The translations under genes were made by a program, and so were the position numbers. A DNA stretch of 64,000 nt from Ecdyonurus torrentis (lineage: Eukaryota; Arthropoda; Insecta; Ephemeroptera; Heptageniidae), in assembly GCA_949318235.1 (NCBI GenBank), contig OX439130.1, positions 35,789,085 through 35,853,084 of the forward strand, in the 5' to 3' direction. Shown piece after piece: positions 38,701 to 61,439 of the stretch. Below the pieces are notes generated by a model. The model was given only the letters and a program-made list of their open reading frames with translations, was not told the origin of the DNA and made no database searches. The stretch's first letter is position 1, and the number at the start of each line of letters is the position of its first letter.

Positions 38701-39468
38701 CTTGGTTCTCCATCGGAGAATCTCAAAGGTTACGTGGAGGCTGATGCAACGCAACGAGTTCGTCACGTGCCTAATCACGCCTTGCTGTTGATCCACGGTC
38801 TCGCGGATACCAGCGCACCCTTCCCGCACGCCGCCAGCCTAGCAAGAGCGCTTGCAGACGCAGGAGTGCTCTTCCGATATCAGGTTAGTGACATGATATG
38901 ATTATAATTATTGAATATTTTCGTCAATAACTTAAGGAAGTATATTAATAATAATAATAAATTTTTGCAGAATTATTATTATTATTATTCTGTTCTTACA
39001 GTTTATTTTCATTTATATTATTTCTAAATTTCAAAACTTTTATTTATTTATTAAATTTTTTTTTAGTAAATTCGTGTTTATTTTGTTGAATTTTTGTAAT
39101 AGCTTTTATTTGAATTCCCTTTGTTTTATTGAATTTGAACAAACTACATTTGATATTAGTAATATTACTTTATTTTTATGAGCTCAAGCATATTTGATTT
39201 TATCTTTGCGTTTTGTTAAAGTAAACAACATTTGGTTTAGTTTAATGAGGTTCACTGAAGAAAAAAATCGAACTAAAATAATTCATTCATTTTATTAAAC
39301 TACAACCCTCCATATGTTGTACAATTTTCAATAAGTTGATGAATATGATTTCAGAGTTACGCTGACGAGGGTCACAACCTCGATGGCGTGATTGAGCACG
39401 TGTACACAAGTATGGAGGATCACCTGCGACAGTGCCTAAGTCTAGATGACGATCCAGGTGCATCATAG
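10263..39468 (+). CDS. Dpp10: DPP6/DPP10-like inactive dipeptidyl peptidase (14 exons, 5'-incomplete)
   Basis: Exons: 10263-10574, 18798-18872, 23064-23116, 26014-26240, 33600-33778, 34417-34523, 35327-35459, 35699-35931, 36223-36566, 37124-37295, 37525-37719, 38225-38382, 38678-38883, 39355-39468. All junctions are GT-AG, the phases match, and the joined frame gives 835 residues plus stop. Order: a short cytoplasmic stub, a signal-anchor helix (residues about 15-38), the beta-propeller of the S9B family (about 75-555) with DWLYQEE and a Cys-rich RCLTCK segment, then the alpha/beta-hydrolase domain. The nucleophile elbow reads GWGFGGY, with Gly697 where active DPP4 has Ser. Asp773 (HGLAD) and His805 (DEGH) remain, and the oxyanion region is NGRPGSQ without the Tyr. 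Loss of Ser with retained fold is the DPP6/DPP10 pattern. Those proteins are type II membrane proteins that modulate Kv4 potassium channels in neurons. The DPP10 rather than DPP6 label is by the Gly substitution. The 5' end is missing. Confidence 0.94.
10636..10897. mobile_element. Palindromic MITE in DPP intron 1
   Basis: The two halves are imperfect reverse complements. cacttactttatgg (10636-10649) pairs with ccataaagtaagtg (10884-10897), followed inward by the matched blocks tcctggacttttt and taaattatgtaaatttgagtt. The unpaired centre is about 60 bp. There is no coding capacity. Confidence 0.8.
12251..12300. repeat. (CT)n microsatellite
   Basis: 25 CT units followed by cctccctcct, within DPP intron 1. 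Confidence 0.95.
12861..12911. repeat. (AG)n microsatellite
   Basis: About 25 AG units within DPP intron 1. Confidence 0.95.
15899..15962. repeat. (CT)n microsatellite
   Basis: About 32 TC units, separated by only 75 bp from the next CT tract at 16037. Confidence 0.95.
16037..16122. repeat. (CT)n microsatellite followed by (CA)n
   Basis: About 43 TC units running into a short CA tract. Confidence 0.95.
16276..16302 (+). other. Putative G-quadruplex motif
   Basis: Five G runs (G5, G3, G3, G3, G4) are separated by loops of 1-3 nt, including two TAGGG-like units. This fits the intramolecular quadruplex rule. It lies 150 bp downstream of two long CT tracts in DPP intron 1. Confidence 0.6.
18798..18872 (+). 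CDS. Dpp10: DPP exon b
   Basis: Residues 105-129, phase 0/0. It encodes [14 protein letters not shown], matching the conserved S.D.K..L..YN segment of the S9B propeller. Confidence 0.92.
21453..21772. mobile_element. MITE with ttctatagggtgtat termini
   Basis: About 320 bp. The left end ttctatagggtgtatgtgta is mirrored at the right end by tacggatacaccctatagaa. The interior includes paired ccatgttgg and ccaatatgg segments. There is no coding capacity; the TIR style suggests a Tc1/mariner derivative, but that is inference. Confidence 0.75.
22893..22972. repeat. (TA)n tract
   Basis: Nearly pure TA repeats with a few interruptions. Confidence 0.95.
23064..23116 (+). CDS. Dpp10: DPP exon c
   Basis: Residues 130-147, leaving two bases (GA) completed by the next exon. 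It encodes [17 protein letters not shown], matching the W/YRHSYTA.Y.IYD motif of DPP4-family propellers. Confidence 0.9.
23220..23289. repeat. (CT)n microsatellite
   Basis: About 35 CT units, 100 bp downstream of an exon donor. Confidence 0.95.
23658..23901 (+). mobile_element. TTAA-flanked MITE, copy 2 (internally deleted)
   Basis: Bounded by TTAA at 23654-23657 and 23902-23905. It is 244 bp, versus 326 bp for copies 1 and 3. The missing part is the internal block that starts with the gtggccccac segment of copy 3. Ends: ATCCATAGATCACAT and ggtctattcct. It keeps the core gtgcgggttgcata. Confidence 0.8.
24795..24869. repeat. (GT)n-(GA)n compound microsatellite
   Basis: A short GT tract followed by about 29 GA units. 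Confidence 0.95.
26014..26240 (+). CDS. Dpp10: DPP exon d: propeller
   Basis: Residues 147-222 plus one base. It encodes [20 protein letters not shown] and ends VPDWLYQ. With the next exon this forms DWLYQEE, the position of the substrate-binding double Glu loop in DPP4; the splice junction falls within the first of those Glu codons. Confidence 0.95.
27762..27829. repeat. (GA)n microsatellite
   Basis: About 34 GA units in DPP intron 4. Confidence 0.95.
29734..30059 (+). mobile_element. TTAA-flanked MITE, copy 3
   Basis: 326 bp, bounded by TTAA at 29730-29733 and 30060-30063. The best-preserved terminal repeats read AGGCATAGAAAACAT at the left and AGGCATAGACAACAT inward from the right. Same length as copy 1 but opposite orientation. 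Confidence 0.85.
30187..30286. repeat. (TA)n tract
   Basis: About 100 bp of TA repeats immediately left of a TIR element whose right end also abuts TA repeats. Confidence 0.95.
30286..31750. mobile_element. TIR element inserted at TA repeats, non-coding
   Basis: Left end acagttcagctatttctaag and right end (read inward) acagttcagccaattctaag match over about 25 bp, and both flanks are TA repeats. The 1.47-kb interior has no transposase. It contains two small hairpin units of about 92 bp, at 31017-31108 (cacaggaccgc/gcggtcctgtg) and 31495-31586 (taaggcccgcgcag/ctgcacgggcctta), which may be further insertions. TA target use suggests a Tc1/mariner-type MITE. Confidence 0.65.
31780..32961. mobile_element. 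Palindromic Tc1/mariner-like transposon remnant
   Basis: Ends cagggtgtctataaagtcc and its inverse, flanked by TA on both sides (31778-31779 and 32962-32963). The left arm (about 31780-32308) is the reverse complement of the right arm (about 32419-32961), with a 110-bp spacer. The spacer plus right arm encodes, in the + direction, the C-terminal part of a DDE transposase. The left arm holds only the last part, inverted. The structure looks like a 5'-truncated transposon joined to an inverted partial copy of itself. Confidence 0.85.
32340..32730 (+). pseudogene. Tc1/mariner-type DDE transposase C-terminal fragment, frameshifted
   Basis: One frame reads [13 protein letters not shown], then [11 protein letters not shown] and FFLWGYVKD. 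These are the recognisable D-G-A-P-P-H, R-W-I-G-R-x-G-P-x-x-W-P and DFFLWGYLKD landmarks around the second and third catalytic acids of this family. A shift near the C run (about 32469-32485) moves the reading to a second frame. That frame continues with [20 protein letters not shown] and RATNHAH, the usual C-terminus. The N-terminal DNA-binding half and first catalytic Asp are missing, so it is dead. A partial inverted copy lies on the minus strand at 31988-32188. Confidence 0.8.
33600..33778 (+). CDS. Dpp10: DPP exon e
   Basis: Residues 223-282, phase 1 in and 0 out. It encodes [20 protein letters not shown], corresponding to EEE..S....WWSPDG..LAY of S9B peptidases. The two Trp before the S.DG are not conserved. 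Confidence 0.94.
33779..34416 (+). other. DPP intron 5
   Basis: Contains a GC-richer segment at about 34060-34260 with aaaacgactccaccgatttt, which looks like decayed repeat DNA. Otherwise AT-rich. Confidence 0.5.
34417..34523 (+). CDS. Dpp10: DPP exon f
   Basis: Residues 283-318. It encodes [17 protein letters not shown], the conserved KAG..NP...L.V.. motif of the family. Confidence 0.95.
34524..35326 (+). other. DPP intron 6
   Basis: AT-rich; nothing recognised. Confidence 0.6.
35327..35459 (+). CDS. Dpp10: DPP exon g
   Basis: Residues 318-362. It encodes [11 protein letters not shown] and [19 protein letters not shown], matching the highly conserved W.NR.QN.SI...C of DPP4/6/10. The donor is GTTGGT, a weaker site. 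Confidence 0.96.
35699..35931 (+). CDS. Dpp10: DPP exon h
   Basis: Residues 363-440. It begins [20 protein letters not shown], the E....GWV....P.F motif of the propeller, with an unusually GC-rich coding sequence. The preceding intron (35460-35698) is short and empty. Confidence 0.95.
36223..36566 (+). CDS. Dpp10: DPP exon i: Cys-rich propeller segment
   Basis: Residues 440-555. [18 protein letters not shown] is followed by ARCLTCKLG and [11 protein letters not shown], the family's C-L-x-C ... C-x-Y-F/Y-S-A disulfide region, then CEGPGTP. The preceding intron (35932-36222) shows nothing. Confidence 0.96.
36567..37123 (+). other. DPP intron 9
   Basis: AT-rich intron with a short inverted caagtaat-type repeat; nothing functional recognised. 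Confidence 0.5.
37124..37295 (+). CDS. Dpp10: DPP exon j
   Basis: Residues 555-612, crossing from the propeller to the hydrolase domain ([20 protein letters not shown], then FPVLVEV). Confidence 0.94.
37525..37719 (+). CDS. Dpp10: DPP exon k: start of hydrolase domain
   Basis: Residues 612-677. [14 protein letters not shown] lacks the oxyanion Tyr found in active DPP4 (VYAGP...) and resembles the VDGTPGSQSV of DPP6/DPP10. It then reads [13 protein letters not shown], the conserved D.RG....G motif. Confidence 0.96.
37720..38224 (+). other. DPP intron 11
   Basis: AT-rich; nothing recognised. Confidence 0.5.
38225..38382 (+). CDS. Dpp10: DPP exon l: dead nucleophile elbow
   Basis: Residues 677-730. 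It encodes [18 protein letters not shown]. The codon at 38283-38285 (ggt, Gly697) replaces the catalytic Ser of GWSYGG. No frame damage surrounds it, so this is a constrained substitution, not decay. Confidence 0.97.
38678..38883 (+). CDS. Dpp10: DPP exon m: Asp region
   Basis: Residues 730-798. [14 protein letters not shown] matches the S.YTERYMG.P motif. [14 protein letters not shown] keeps the triad Asp (residue 773), but the following D-N of DPP4 is T-S. The preceding 295-bp intron is featureless. Confidence 0.97.
38884..39354 (+). other. DPP intron 13
   Basis: AT-rich; nothing recognised. Confidence 0.5.
39355..39468 (+). CDS. Dpp10: DPP exon n: C-terminus and stop
   Basis: Residues 799-835. 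[10 protein letters not shown] retains the triad His (805), followed by [14 protein letters not shown], the C-terminal helix. TAG at 39466-39468. A possible polyadenylation signal aataaa lies at 39513-39518. Confidence 0.96.
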   Translation, partial: SYADEGHNLDGVIEHVYTSMEDHLRQCLSLDDDPGAS

Positions 39469-41953
39469 TGAGCTCAAATTATTATAATTACGAACATTTA
39501 TTATTTTAAAGCAATAAATTTACTATGTATATGTATATATAATGAAAAACGAATCACCCTCAGCAAAATACAATTATATAGTTTCAAAAATAAAAGTAAA
39601 AAATCTTCTACGATTAATTTTTGTGTAAAAGATTTTTGACAAAACTATGTAATATTATTATCGTGTTTCTTTTTTAAAGTTTCTTAAATATTAAATAAAT
39701 CTAAATTAAGTGCACATTCATGAAAGAAGTCGAAATGAAAAGTGACGATTCTAAAGTCCCGAGATTCTAACAATGTGGGCGATAGGTCGACTTTTTAAAC
39801 AATCGCCCAAAATAGCGTACTCGTTTGTATTGTACAAATAATCGATTCATAGATTTTCAAATGACCTTGAAGCATTCTTAGCTTCTCGGGACTGTATATA
39901 TAGAGGGAAAAAACAACATCAACTTTTTGCAAACAGAGCAGTTATTAAAAATAGTTGTGATGTGACAAAAATCTTTTTGGCTGTTGCAAACATTGATAAT
40001 ATTACTCATTTTAAGAGTACATTTTTATCAAATAAATTAAATGTAGAAGATTTTTTCCTCGTTGCAAAAATATATAAAGTTTACAAATCGTCCGTTATAA
40101 TCACAAAGTGCTATTGTAATATTAATTATTATTATTAATTAAAACATAGTCAATAGGCTACACAAAAACGGATATAAAAATAAAATAATAATAAATAAAT
40201 AAAAATAATAATTAAATAATATTTAAACAAAAAATCATAACTTAGAAATCATAAAAGTTTCTTGCTACTTCTTTAATTCTCATACGAGAATATAATATAT
40301 AAATATTTAATTTATATTAATATAAGAGTATGAGTTTTTTTTTATTTAAGTATGTAGTAAATACATTTCAATACTATAAAATAATTGAAATTATTTGAAG
40401 ATTAAGAATTTGAACTTTAGAGATGAAAAGATATATTATAGAATTTAAAATAAATGCAGTGAGTTTTTAAAAATAAAAAATTTTGCCCCCATATAATCCC
40501 CAATATAAAAATAAATTAATGTTTTTTCATTATAAAAAAACATTTTTGTCTATTTATAGAAAAGTCAGGTGATATTAAAAAAACACATTATTTTCTTTAA
40601 TATCTGTAGATAGTTATAATAATTATTGTGTATTTAATAATAAAATTTTATATCGTAAAATGTTTGTTGTTATAATATATATTAAAAAAAAAGATGTTTG
40701 TTAAATTAAGTGTTAAAATAAAATAATATTTTTGGCCTAAATAATGTACTATGATATTTTGTTTCTTATTTGAATATGATCTATGTTATTTCTTCATTCT
40801 TTCAAATGTAAAAGAATATGATCAATGTGTATGATATTTTTAAGTGTATGTTTTGTTTTAAAAATGTTAAATGGAGCATTATAAGTATATAGACACAAAA
40901 TATTAACTTTTGAATTTATTTTTTTCACTTAATATGAATATGGAAAGAACGTAATTAGCTGAAAGTTGTACTATATTGATTGCTTTTTTTTCTCCCAAAA
41001 TTTCCAAAACAATCAACTCAATTCAGTACCTTAAATTTTAAATATAAATTAAAATAAACTAGCAACGAAAATGTCACAAAGATTCCAGCATAATAATAAT
41101 GGGATAAAATTACTCTTTCTTCAATTCGATAGTCAAATTTTAAACGTTTTGAATAATAAAAATAATAACATTAAAAAAATGGCAATCGAAGCGTGTGTGC
41201 TTCCATTTCCGTAGTTTTCATTATGCTCATAGTAATGCAATAAAAAATTAATTTGACACAAAGCATAAAATTTTACAAAATATGAGATTTTATAAATATG
41301 AAATGTAAGACAAATGATATAAATAAATCAGGTACTAAAAGGAAATGATTAAAGAGAGCTTGGATTTTTTTTATCATGCTTGATTTTTCTAGAAAATATA
41401 TCGGATCATATTCTTTTAATTATTAAATGTTATTAATGTTCTTTATTTTTATGAAAGGCAAACAAATTCTACACTACTACAACATTAAAAAAAATCAATA
41501 ATATTAAAATATTTCAATTTTAAAACTAATAATTTCATAACAGTCATAGAAAATATTTATATTGAAATTTTTAAAATATTTTGATGTGAATAAATAAAAT
41601 ACAACATTGTTTGCAGAAATATTATGTTTTATCAGGATTCTGAGAATAAATTTTGTTTTATAAAAGAAGACTGGTTGCTTATATTACAACAACATTGTAA
41701 CAAAAAATAATAATAATAAAATAAATAAAAAGAACTAGATATTCAGGAGTTAAAAAAAGGTGATTGTCGATATATCAGCTCAGACAAAATACACCAAAAA
41801 AGAGTTTTTCATTGACATTTCACTTAAAATAATATCGGGATGAGATCCAAAACATTGTTAATTTTTAACCAATTTCTTTGTTTATAAGGAAAACCATTTC
41901 GCTTGTTTATTTTCACCTTTCTCTCGTTTGCTTCTCTCCTCTCCCTCTCTCTC

Positions 41954-42028
<75 letters not shown>

Positions 42029-42239
42029 GCATACACACAATACATACACTTCAATTTTAGTCTCATTTGTAATTCTAACTTCGCTTTAGTTTGTAAGCAA
42101 GTACATTTTATTTTAAATTGCAAACACATGCAAGTAAAAAAAGTCAAAATTTAAACGTATAATCTATATTTCAATGATCTCATTCAATATTATACTCTTT
42201 GTTAAACGGTGTCATTTGTGCCTTTTGGTACATAAAATA

Positions 42240-42272
<33 letters not shown>

Positions 42273-43765
42273 AAATATCGACTGTTTTTTAATGAAATTA
42301 TTTCCATGTGTAAATTTAGGTTTAGATAAAAAAAAAATTTGTGTTAATTGTACCTGCATGCACCAAAGTTGCTCTAATATATGATATAAAATTAAGATTA
42401 TAAAAATTCAGGATAATGGAATGTTAAAAAAAAAAAATAATAATAAAAAAATGCTGTGTTAGTTGTTTTTAAAATCATTGTATTTGTTATGTTTTATGAA
42501 AAATGACAAACATAAATATTAATATGTAAAAGCTTTGTAATTATAAATAGTTTATATATAAGAGAAAAAAAAAGAAAGCTTTTTAATAATAAAAAAATTA
42601 AATCGTATTTTATTTTATGTTTTTATTGTCTGCATTGTCCCTATAGAGAAAAAATATGAGAGCACGTTACTGTACAGTTTCAGTTTGTTAAAATTTTAAC
42701 ACAAACAATAAACAACACAGAAACAACGAAGTTACAATAAGCTTTGTTTGTAAACTTTGTGCGAGTGGTGTGTGTGTATGTGTGTGCTTTGGAACACGAA
42801 AAAATGTATAACGTAGCGGGTTTGAGCCGAGATTGGGTTTAGATTAATATTCTCGGTTAATGCGCTATTAAAGCGTATTGTTTGAATTAAATAATATCGG
42901 TGTTTTTTGTTGATATTTTCAGATATTATTATTTTTAATTCTAATTTTTTATTCATTTTAAGTATAGTATGCGCCCGAGATGAAATGCCTAATTAAATTT
43001 TATATTTGCAAAATTTTAAGTAAAGAAAGAAAAAAAAATGATAGAAGAGTTTCAGTAAAAATATAGAGTGGTGGGGAGAGAGAGGAAACAAGGAAAAAAG
43101 TGTTAGCTTGTTTTGATGCTGAAGTTTGGTCACATGAGTTTGGTGCAGCAGAGGTCACCAAGGTCACGCGCACTATACTAGATCAAAAATAAGGAGAGTT
43201 TTTGTGAACACGTGTGGCGTGATGTCATAAAATTAGAAGTTGTTATTTTTGCATTTCATTGGGGGTGGGGTAGAATTTTTATTACTTTATATTTTATCAG
43301 TAAACATTTGTGTCCTTGAATGCGTTCATTTGAGAAGTAAAATTTAACATTCAAAGAAAAAAAAATAATAATCATAAGAATTTTTGGTCAATAAAATAAA
43401 AATAGCATTCAAGCACACAATATGTTTTTATATATTATTCAATCATAGTTTAAAAAGTAGACGCATAATTTGTAAATGATTTTTATTGAATATATAATTT
43501 CAATTTTTTTAATATACAGGATTAGATTGAATGATTTTAATTATTGATTGGAAAATTAATAATAATTTTTGATTAGTTCATTTTTTTATATTCAAAAGTG
43601 AAAAATAAATTCAATAAGAATCATAAATATTTGAAATAATATGCTTGTTAGTTTTTATTATAGTAAAGTTTTTCTATGCTTATCACTTCATCAATCTTGC
43701 TAAATTTTTACCACATGTTTGAAACAAATCAATGGCCTTCAAAATTAAAACAAAGCAAATAGAAT
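39469..43765. other. DPP 3' UTR and intergenic DNA
   Basis: Very AT-rich with no gene on either strand. It holds several aataaa candidates, a possible 139-bp MITE-like unit (39755-39893, agtcccgaga/tctcgggact), a (TA)n at 41956-42026 and a poly-A near 42242. The DPP 3' UTR end cannot be fixed from sequence alone. Confidence 0.6.
41956..42026. repeat. (TA)n tract
   Basis: About 35 TA units in the DPP-ALS2 intergenic region. Confidence 0.95.
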
Positions 43766-43935
43766 TTCTAGAACATTCTCTACAAACTGCGATGTAGAGA
43801 AGGGAAAAAACCTAAGCCGGAGTAGAGGGGAACGTGCACGTGTGTAATATTTTGCGTCTCGTGGGGAAGGGACGCGTACACCCCACTTCTCGGACTGAGA
43901 GGTTATAAATAGGCAGACGAGACCGATATTCTCCA
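43766..43935 (+). promoter_or_regulatory. Candidate TATA promoter with heat-shock-like element
   Basis: TTCTAGAACATTC (43766-43778) fits three alternating heat-shock-factor pentamers. TATAAATA lies at 43904-43911, and an initiator-like CCAGTT places a start near A43935, 31 nt from the TATA start. The segment between is GC-rich compared with its surroundings. It probably drives the exon at 43935-44050. Whether this belongs to ALS2 or to a separate noncoding transcript is open. Confidence 0.45.
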
Positions 43936-44050
43936 GTTGTTGTTAAGTACAGTCAGTGATAGTGCACACTCGCCAGCAGGCCAAGAGCCCTTAACTGATC
44001 AGCCCCATGTTAATAGGCGATTAACATGGGTAGAAACTCAACTCCTGATA
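43935..44050 (+). other. Candidate noncoding first exon
   Basis: Starts at the inferred initiator and ends at a strong donor (ctgata then gtaagt at 44051). It has no long reading frame. A possible acceptor (ttattttcag) lies near 44630, and the ALS2 acceptor is at 46697-46698. Confidence 0.35.
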
Positions 44051-45265
44051 GTAAGTAGCTTGGCTTTTATCAGTAAATTACACTCAGCAAATAGATTAAA
44101 TTTTGGATTAAAAAAGTGATTAAAAATTGTATAGGCTGATTGATTTTTGTTGACTAAATTTTTGGCAATATTTAAGGAAATGAAGTGGTAATTTGAAGGT
44201 TTGAGTAAAATAATTTGGAAAATAAGATAATTTGGCTATGAAACAAGGATTTTTGAGTAAATTAATAAATTGATCAGTTTTAAGTAATTGGTGATTTTTT
44301 AATTTAAAAGTTATTTTTTGCTGATAATAAGTTGAAATCGAGGGAAGCTTACTGCGCGATGTGTGCAACAACGCTCAACAACAACAATTTTCTGATATTT
44401 GATACTTTTATTGATTTAATTGTGATTTTGGGAAAATTACAATTAAATGAATGATTGTATAAAATCAGAAAAATTAATATACAGTTAAGTTTAATTGAGT
44501 CCGGGATTAAACTTGCTGTTAGTGGAGTTGACGTGAGAGAGAGAGAGAGTACTGCGTATGTCAGCGGGCAGTAGTAAAAATTAAATCATACCATTGCATT
44601 GATTTGATTTTCAATAAAACTTATTTTCAGGAAATATAATTATCCACATTTTGGCAAATAATAATATAAAAATAAAAATTTATAAAAATAATACTGTAAT
44701 CAAAAATTGTGACAATAAAATAATTCAAAAAGCATATTTTAAAACGTAAAAACTTGGAGTTATTATTGAAGAGTTGAAACCCCTATCTCCTCTTTAATAT
44801 AAAAGTTTAAGTCTAAACAACAACATTTTTTCCCTATACTTAAGGGGAATGGAAGTGAGATCACCGATATACCCCTAGACAACAGCCAACCAGGGCAAGA
44901 GAGGAACCCTTCACCTCTCAATCAACCCTGCTTTCTCACCCCATTTCCCCTTTTGTTATAAATGGCAATTATTATTTAATGATTGCAATATTAATAATAA
45001 TAGGGACAGGGTTGCAGCGACGTTTGCGAACAAAAGCTTGTTGTTTCAATTTCAAAAATACACGTTTCAATTTGGAAAAGAAAAGAAAAGAAAACTAATT
45101 TTACAAATAGAATGAGTTTAGAGCTTAGATTATTGTTTCTAACAATGTTAGATATATAAAGAATTATATCACCGTAAGTTTTGCATAAAGTATATACTAT
45201 AATATAGTATAAAATACATTATATGGGTTACAACATGGTAGTATTAAGTTTCTATAAGGCACTCT

Positions 45266-45518
45266 TATACGTATCAACGAAGCTAAAGATAACGTAAGGC
45301 ATCGACTGCGCATTTCGTGCGTCTGCTGCAAGATTTAAATCTTTATTTCCGGTATTTTTCACGTTTTGATGGCGGGAAAATATTATCGTGTGTAATTTTT
45401 TTTTGAAAAAATGAAATTTTACCGGAAATAGATCTCGTCGATCGGGAAAATTCGGAAAAGACGAACGAAATTCGCAGTCGTTGCCTTACGTTACCTTTCA
45501 GCTTCGTTGATACGTATA
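45266..45518. mobile_element. MITE with about 45-bp terminal inverted repeats
   Basis: Left tatacgtatcaacgaagct then taacgtaaggca and cgactgcg; the right end is the inverse, with three small differences. The interior (GC-richer, with gcgggaaaat and ttaccggaaat) is non-coding. It lies upstream of ALS2. Confidence 0.85.
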
Positions 45519-45849
45519 TAAATAATATTTTATATAAAATTTATTGCAGTGCAAATTTTCAATACCTTAATCTATAAGATATTTTTATTACGACTTGTGT
45601 GTAAACCGAGCATTTTTTTTTTTTTTTTTTTTTTTTACTATAAATTAGTATTTGTTACAAAACAAACTTTAATTATATATTAAATTTTGCAAGTAATTAT
45701 TTAATGCAGTATAGTTTATAATAAAAATTAAAAATACGTACTAATTTAATAATATAAAAAAAGAAGCATATTATATAATGTGTATCTCTATTTTACTATA
45801 CCTGTACTATACTAAAAAAAAAAAAAAAAAAAAATGAATGTTTGGAATA

Positions 45850-46025
45850 GGTGTATAGCTTCACATAATCATGAGGACACGGCACTGGCAAAATTAACAA
45901 AACTATGATTTTGATGACCCTTGCTAGTGATCAACCTGCTCTTGCCAATGACAATTAAGTGCTGCGCATGGGCGCTGCATGATAATGTGGTATTTGAAAA
46001 AGGCTGGTATAATATGTATCAGCAG
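45850..46025 (+). other. ALS2: Candidate ALS2 5' UTR exon
   Basis: GC-richer than its flanks and ends at a near-perfect donor (cagcag then gtaagtat, GT at 46026). The next good acceptor is the one that opens the ALS2 coding exon. The left boundary given is nominal; no start site is evident. Confidence 0.35.
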
Positions 46026-46045
46026 GTAAGTATATTATAATATTC

Positions 46046-46076
<31 letters not shown>

Positions 46077-46087
46077 CATGAGAGACT

Positions 46088-46090
<3 letters not shown>

Positions 46091-46142
<52 letters not shown>
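46091..46142. repeat. (GA)n microsatellite preceded by (TA)n
   Basis: About 26 GA units directly after a TA tract (46049-46076), 20 bp beyond a candidate splice donor. Confidence 0.95.
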
Positions 46143-46145
<3 letters not shown>

Positions 46146-46709
46146 GACAGGATATAGAAAGTTAAAACTTTTAAAGTTTTTCGCGCTAAAAATAAATAAA
46201 TAAATAAGTCACGTGACCAATTTTGACAGAATCCAGCTGATCAAATTATAAATGTCGCGTAGTTTTGATTAGTGAACCTTTCTTGTGAAGTATTTGTTAT
46301 TTGAAGGTGAGTTCTTTTATGAAATAGACTAAAAATGTTCTTATAGATAGCAGTAATTACTGAGACATTGACAGATTGGGTAAAGAGTTGGGTTTGCGCT
46401 AAAATTAATGTTTTACAAAGGTATGATCGAGTCTCGTTTTCAATATTCATTATTTTGTTCTATTTATTTTGCGTAATAGATTTTATTAAGCAATGTTAAG
46501 CATCAATTGTCCTGATGTTTATAGTATTTCTTAGAGCAACATTCTCTGAAATCCCATTTCTACGTATATGTTACGTACGACGTACCATATTAATGTAACA
46601 ACATAATGATGTTAATGATATTGTTGTAGCATATGCATTCAGAGGTCACAGACTGCAATGCTTTGTATTTATTTTGTATATTTTATATCTAATTTCAGAA
46701 TGTTCCACA

Positions 46710-61439
<14,730 letters not shown>

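Larger units (their letters stand above)
44051..46698 (+). other. ALS2 5' region / possible 5' UTR intron
   Basis: Contains a short GA tract near 44537, a C-rich patch at about 44830-44950, a 253-bp MITE (45266-45518), poly-T/poly-A runs and TA plus GA tracts near 46049-46142. No coding exon was seen. Confidence 0.5.

Noticed and set aside
39755..39893. Small inverted pair agtcccgaga / tctcgggact as a MITE
   Set aside because: Only about 10 bp of perfect terminal match and no target duplication; kept as a mention only.
46241..46450. Minus-strand 69-codon frame upstream of ALS2
   Set aside because: AT-rich, no similarity and no splice or promoter context; probably random.
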